Below, piece by piece: positions 63,251 to 64,000 of a DNA stretch of 64,000 nt (positions are counted from its first letter, which is position 1; each line of letters begins with the position of its first letter). The notes under the pieces were generated by a model that worked only from the letters and a program-made list of their open reading frames with translations, searched no databases and had not been told where the DNA came from. The stretch spans positions 186,001-250,000 of the forward strand of contig NZ_JAWDIR010000033.1 in the NCBI RefSeq assembly GCF_046156265.1, written 5' to 3'. A program made the translations under genes and the position numbers. Source of the stretch: CAMDHY01 sp046156265 (GTDB lineage Bacteria; Pseudomonadota; Alphaproteobacteria; Rhizobiales; Segnochrobactraceae).

Positions 63251-64000
63251 CTACCATCTCGTGCTGCTGAAGATCCCGTATAGTCTTCCATTATCGTCGG
63301 AGAAGCGGGACTTGCGAATCGGCGCCCCGATGAACACGTCGCCAAGATCGTCCTTGTCGAAGCTTCCGACGCCGGCAATCGAGTAGCCGGTTTCCTCGTA
63401 GAGAGCGGCTACGATGCGGAAACCCTCGCCGCGCTTCAAGGCGACAAGGTGAAGAAATGGGACCCATGGTTTCTTTCGGCCGAAAACGATGAAAGCTGTT
63501 GAACGGCCGTTCCCCCCAAATCCAGTACGCGCCAGGTAGCCCGGTGTGCCGACGACGAGGTCGTCGATGCCGTCGCTGTTGAGATCAGGGGCAATGCTCG
63601 CCTCGTCCATGCTGACGAGAGACGGGGAGAGCATCGGGGCCACGCCCTTTCTCGTGAGCTCGATACCGAATCCGTCGTCCACGCCAAGGTCGGCCAGCGC
63701 GAGATCGCCACTGCGCCGCTTGTTGGTCCCGAAAATGACGTGACCGATGCTCGAGCGCGCTTCGATGCCGAGGAAGGCTGTCGACAGCACGAGGTCGTCA
63801 ATCTTGTCGCCGTTGACGTCGCCTCCCGTCGACACGCCCCCGATCGACGAACTGATCCCCGGCTCATGCTGAAGCCCCGAAATCGCAAAGCCCTCCGCGC
63901 GTTCCAACTTGCGCAAGTTGATCGTCTCGCCGAACTGCTCGCGGCCGTAGATCACGAAGGCCTCACCCGCCACCCGGCCGTCGCTTTTGGAGAAGGCCGG
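63251..64000 (-). CDS. FG-GAP (integrin-type) repeat protein, C-terminal part
   Basis: The last 250 codons of a protein that continues beyond the right edge (the frame is open to 64000, ending FSKSDGRVAGEAFVIYGR at the edge). Three or more FG-GAP beta-propeller blades are visible with calcium-loop motifs: GDVNGDKIDDLVL, PDLNSDGIDDLVVGTP and VGSFDKDDLGDVFIGAP, each followed by a VIFG or FIVFG strand. Such repeats occur in large secreted adhesin-like or surface proteins. Its GC content is visibly lower than its neighbours, suggesting recent acquisition. The N-terminus and export signal cannot be seen. Confidence 0.85.
   Translation of the reverse strand, partial: PAFSKSDGRVAGEAFVIYGREQFGETINLRKLERAEGFAISGLQHEPGISSSIGGVSTGGDVNGDKIDDLVLSTAFLGIEARSSIGHVIFGTNKRRSGDLALADLGVDDGFGIELTRKGVAPMLSPSLVSMDEASIAPDLNSDGIDDLVVGTPGYLARTGFGGNGRSTAFIVFGRKKPWVPFLHLVALKRGEGFRIVAALYEETGYSIAGVGSFDKDDLGDVFIGAPIRKSRFSDDNGRLYGIFSSTRW

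Overview
The window is very GC-rich chromosomal DNA from an alphaproteobacterium, most likely of the Hyphomicrobiales (Rhizobiales). The main reasons are the gene order rho / mnmE-mnmG-rsmG-parA-parB, a cluster of parS sites matching the alphaproteobacterial and general bacterial consensus, a UvrB with long N- and C-terminal extensions, and a type III ornithine decarboxylase with a structured leader. No rRNA, tRNA, insertion sequence, prophage or CRISPR array was seen. Most of the region is core metabolism, with many short palindromic intergenic repeats. Genus cannot be told from the sequence alone.

Layout. 1-3.7 kb: a sulfotransferase, a ubiquinone-type FAD hydroxylase and acyl-CoA thioesterase TesB. 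3.8-6.6 kb: a nitrogen-control block with two P-II genes, each behind its own sigma-54 promoter, then amtB. 6.7-8.8 kb: a two-gene HlyD/FUSC efflux operon. 8.8-12.5 kb: DUF533 protein, EnvZ-like kinase, OmpR-like regulator and MarR regulator, divergent from ilvE. 13.9-15 kb: a small conserved-looking ORF and a TerC family protein. 15.2-21.8 kb: a tripartite tricarboxylate transporter (tctCBA) with its two-component regulators; the kinase is fused in frame to a periplasmic substrate-binding domain. 22-27 kb: MsbA-like ABC exporter, protein phosphatase, formylglycine-generating-type enzyme and an SDR.

27.2-37.6 kb is the chromosome partition and tRNA modification region: MBL hydrolase, parB, parA, rsmG, mnmG, four parS sites, mnmE, a DUF255 thioredoxin-fold protein and rho. 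37.9-43.7 kb: a PstS-like protein, uvrB, a homocysteine methyltransferase family protein and a TetR regulator. 43.7-46.4 kb: an ECF sigma factor with its RskA-type anti-sigma, divergent from a DUF4394 exported protein, followed by a 24-residue ORF with a perfect 14-nt Shine-Dalgarno and its own terminator. 46.6-51.9 kb: SemiSWEET, a DUF1800/DUF1501 pair, a TPR protein and two membrane proteins.

52.2-58.8 kb holds succinate dehydrogenase, but sdhB is about 3.2 kb from sdhCDA. The gap contains two tandem paralogous secreted-protein genes bracketed by near-identical compound repeats, and creD. 59.1-64 kb: a GNAT acetyltransferase, ornithine/lysine decarboxylase with a leader RNA and an overlapping upstream ORF, a gamma-glutamyltransferase family enzyme, and the end of an FG-GAP repeat protein of visibly lower GC that runs off the window.

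Most promising for new biology: the kinase/solute-binding-protein fusion, the 24-codon ORF with competing SD and anti-SD pairings, the decarboxylase leader, and the repeat-bracketed insertion in the sdh locus.
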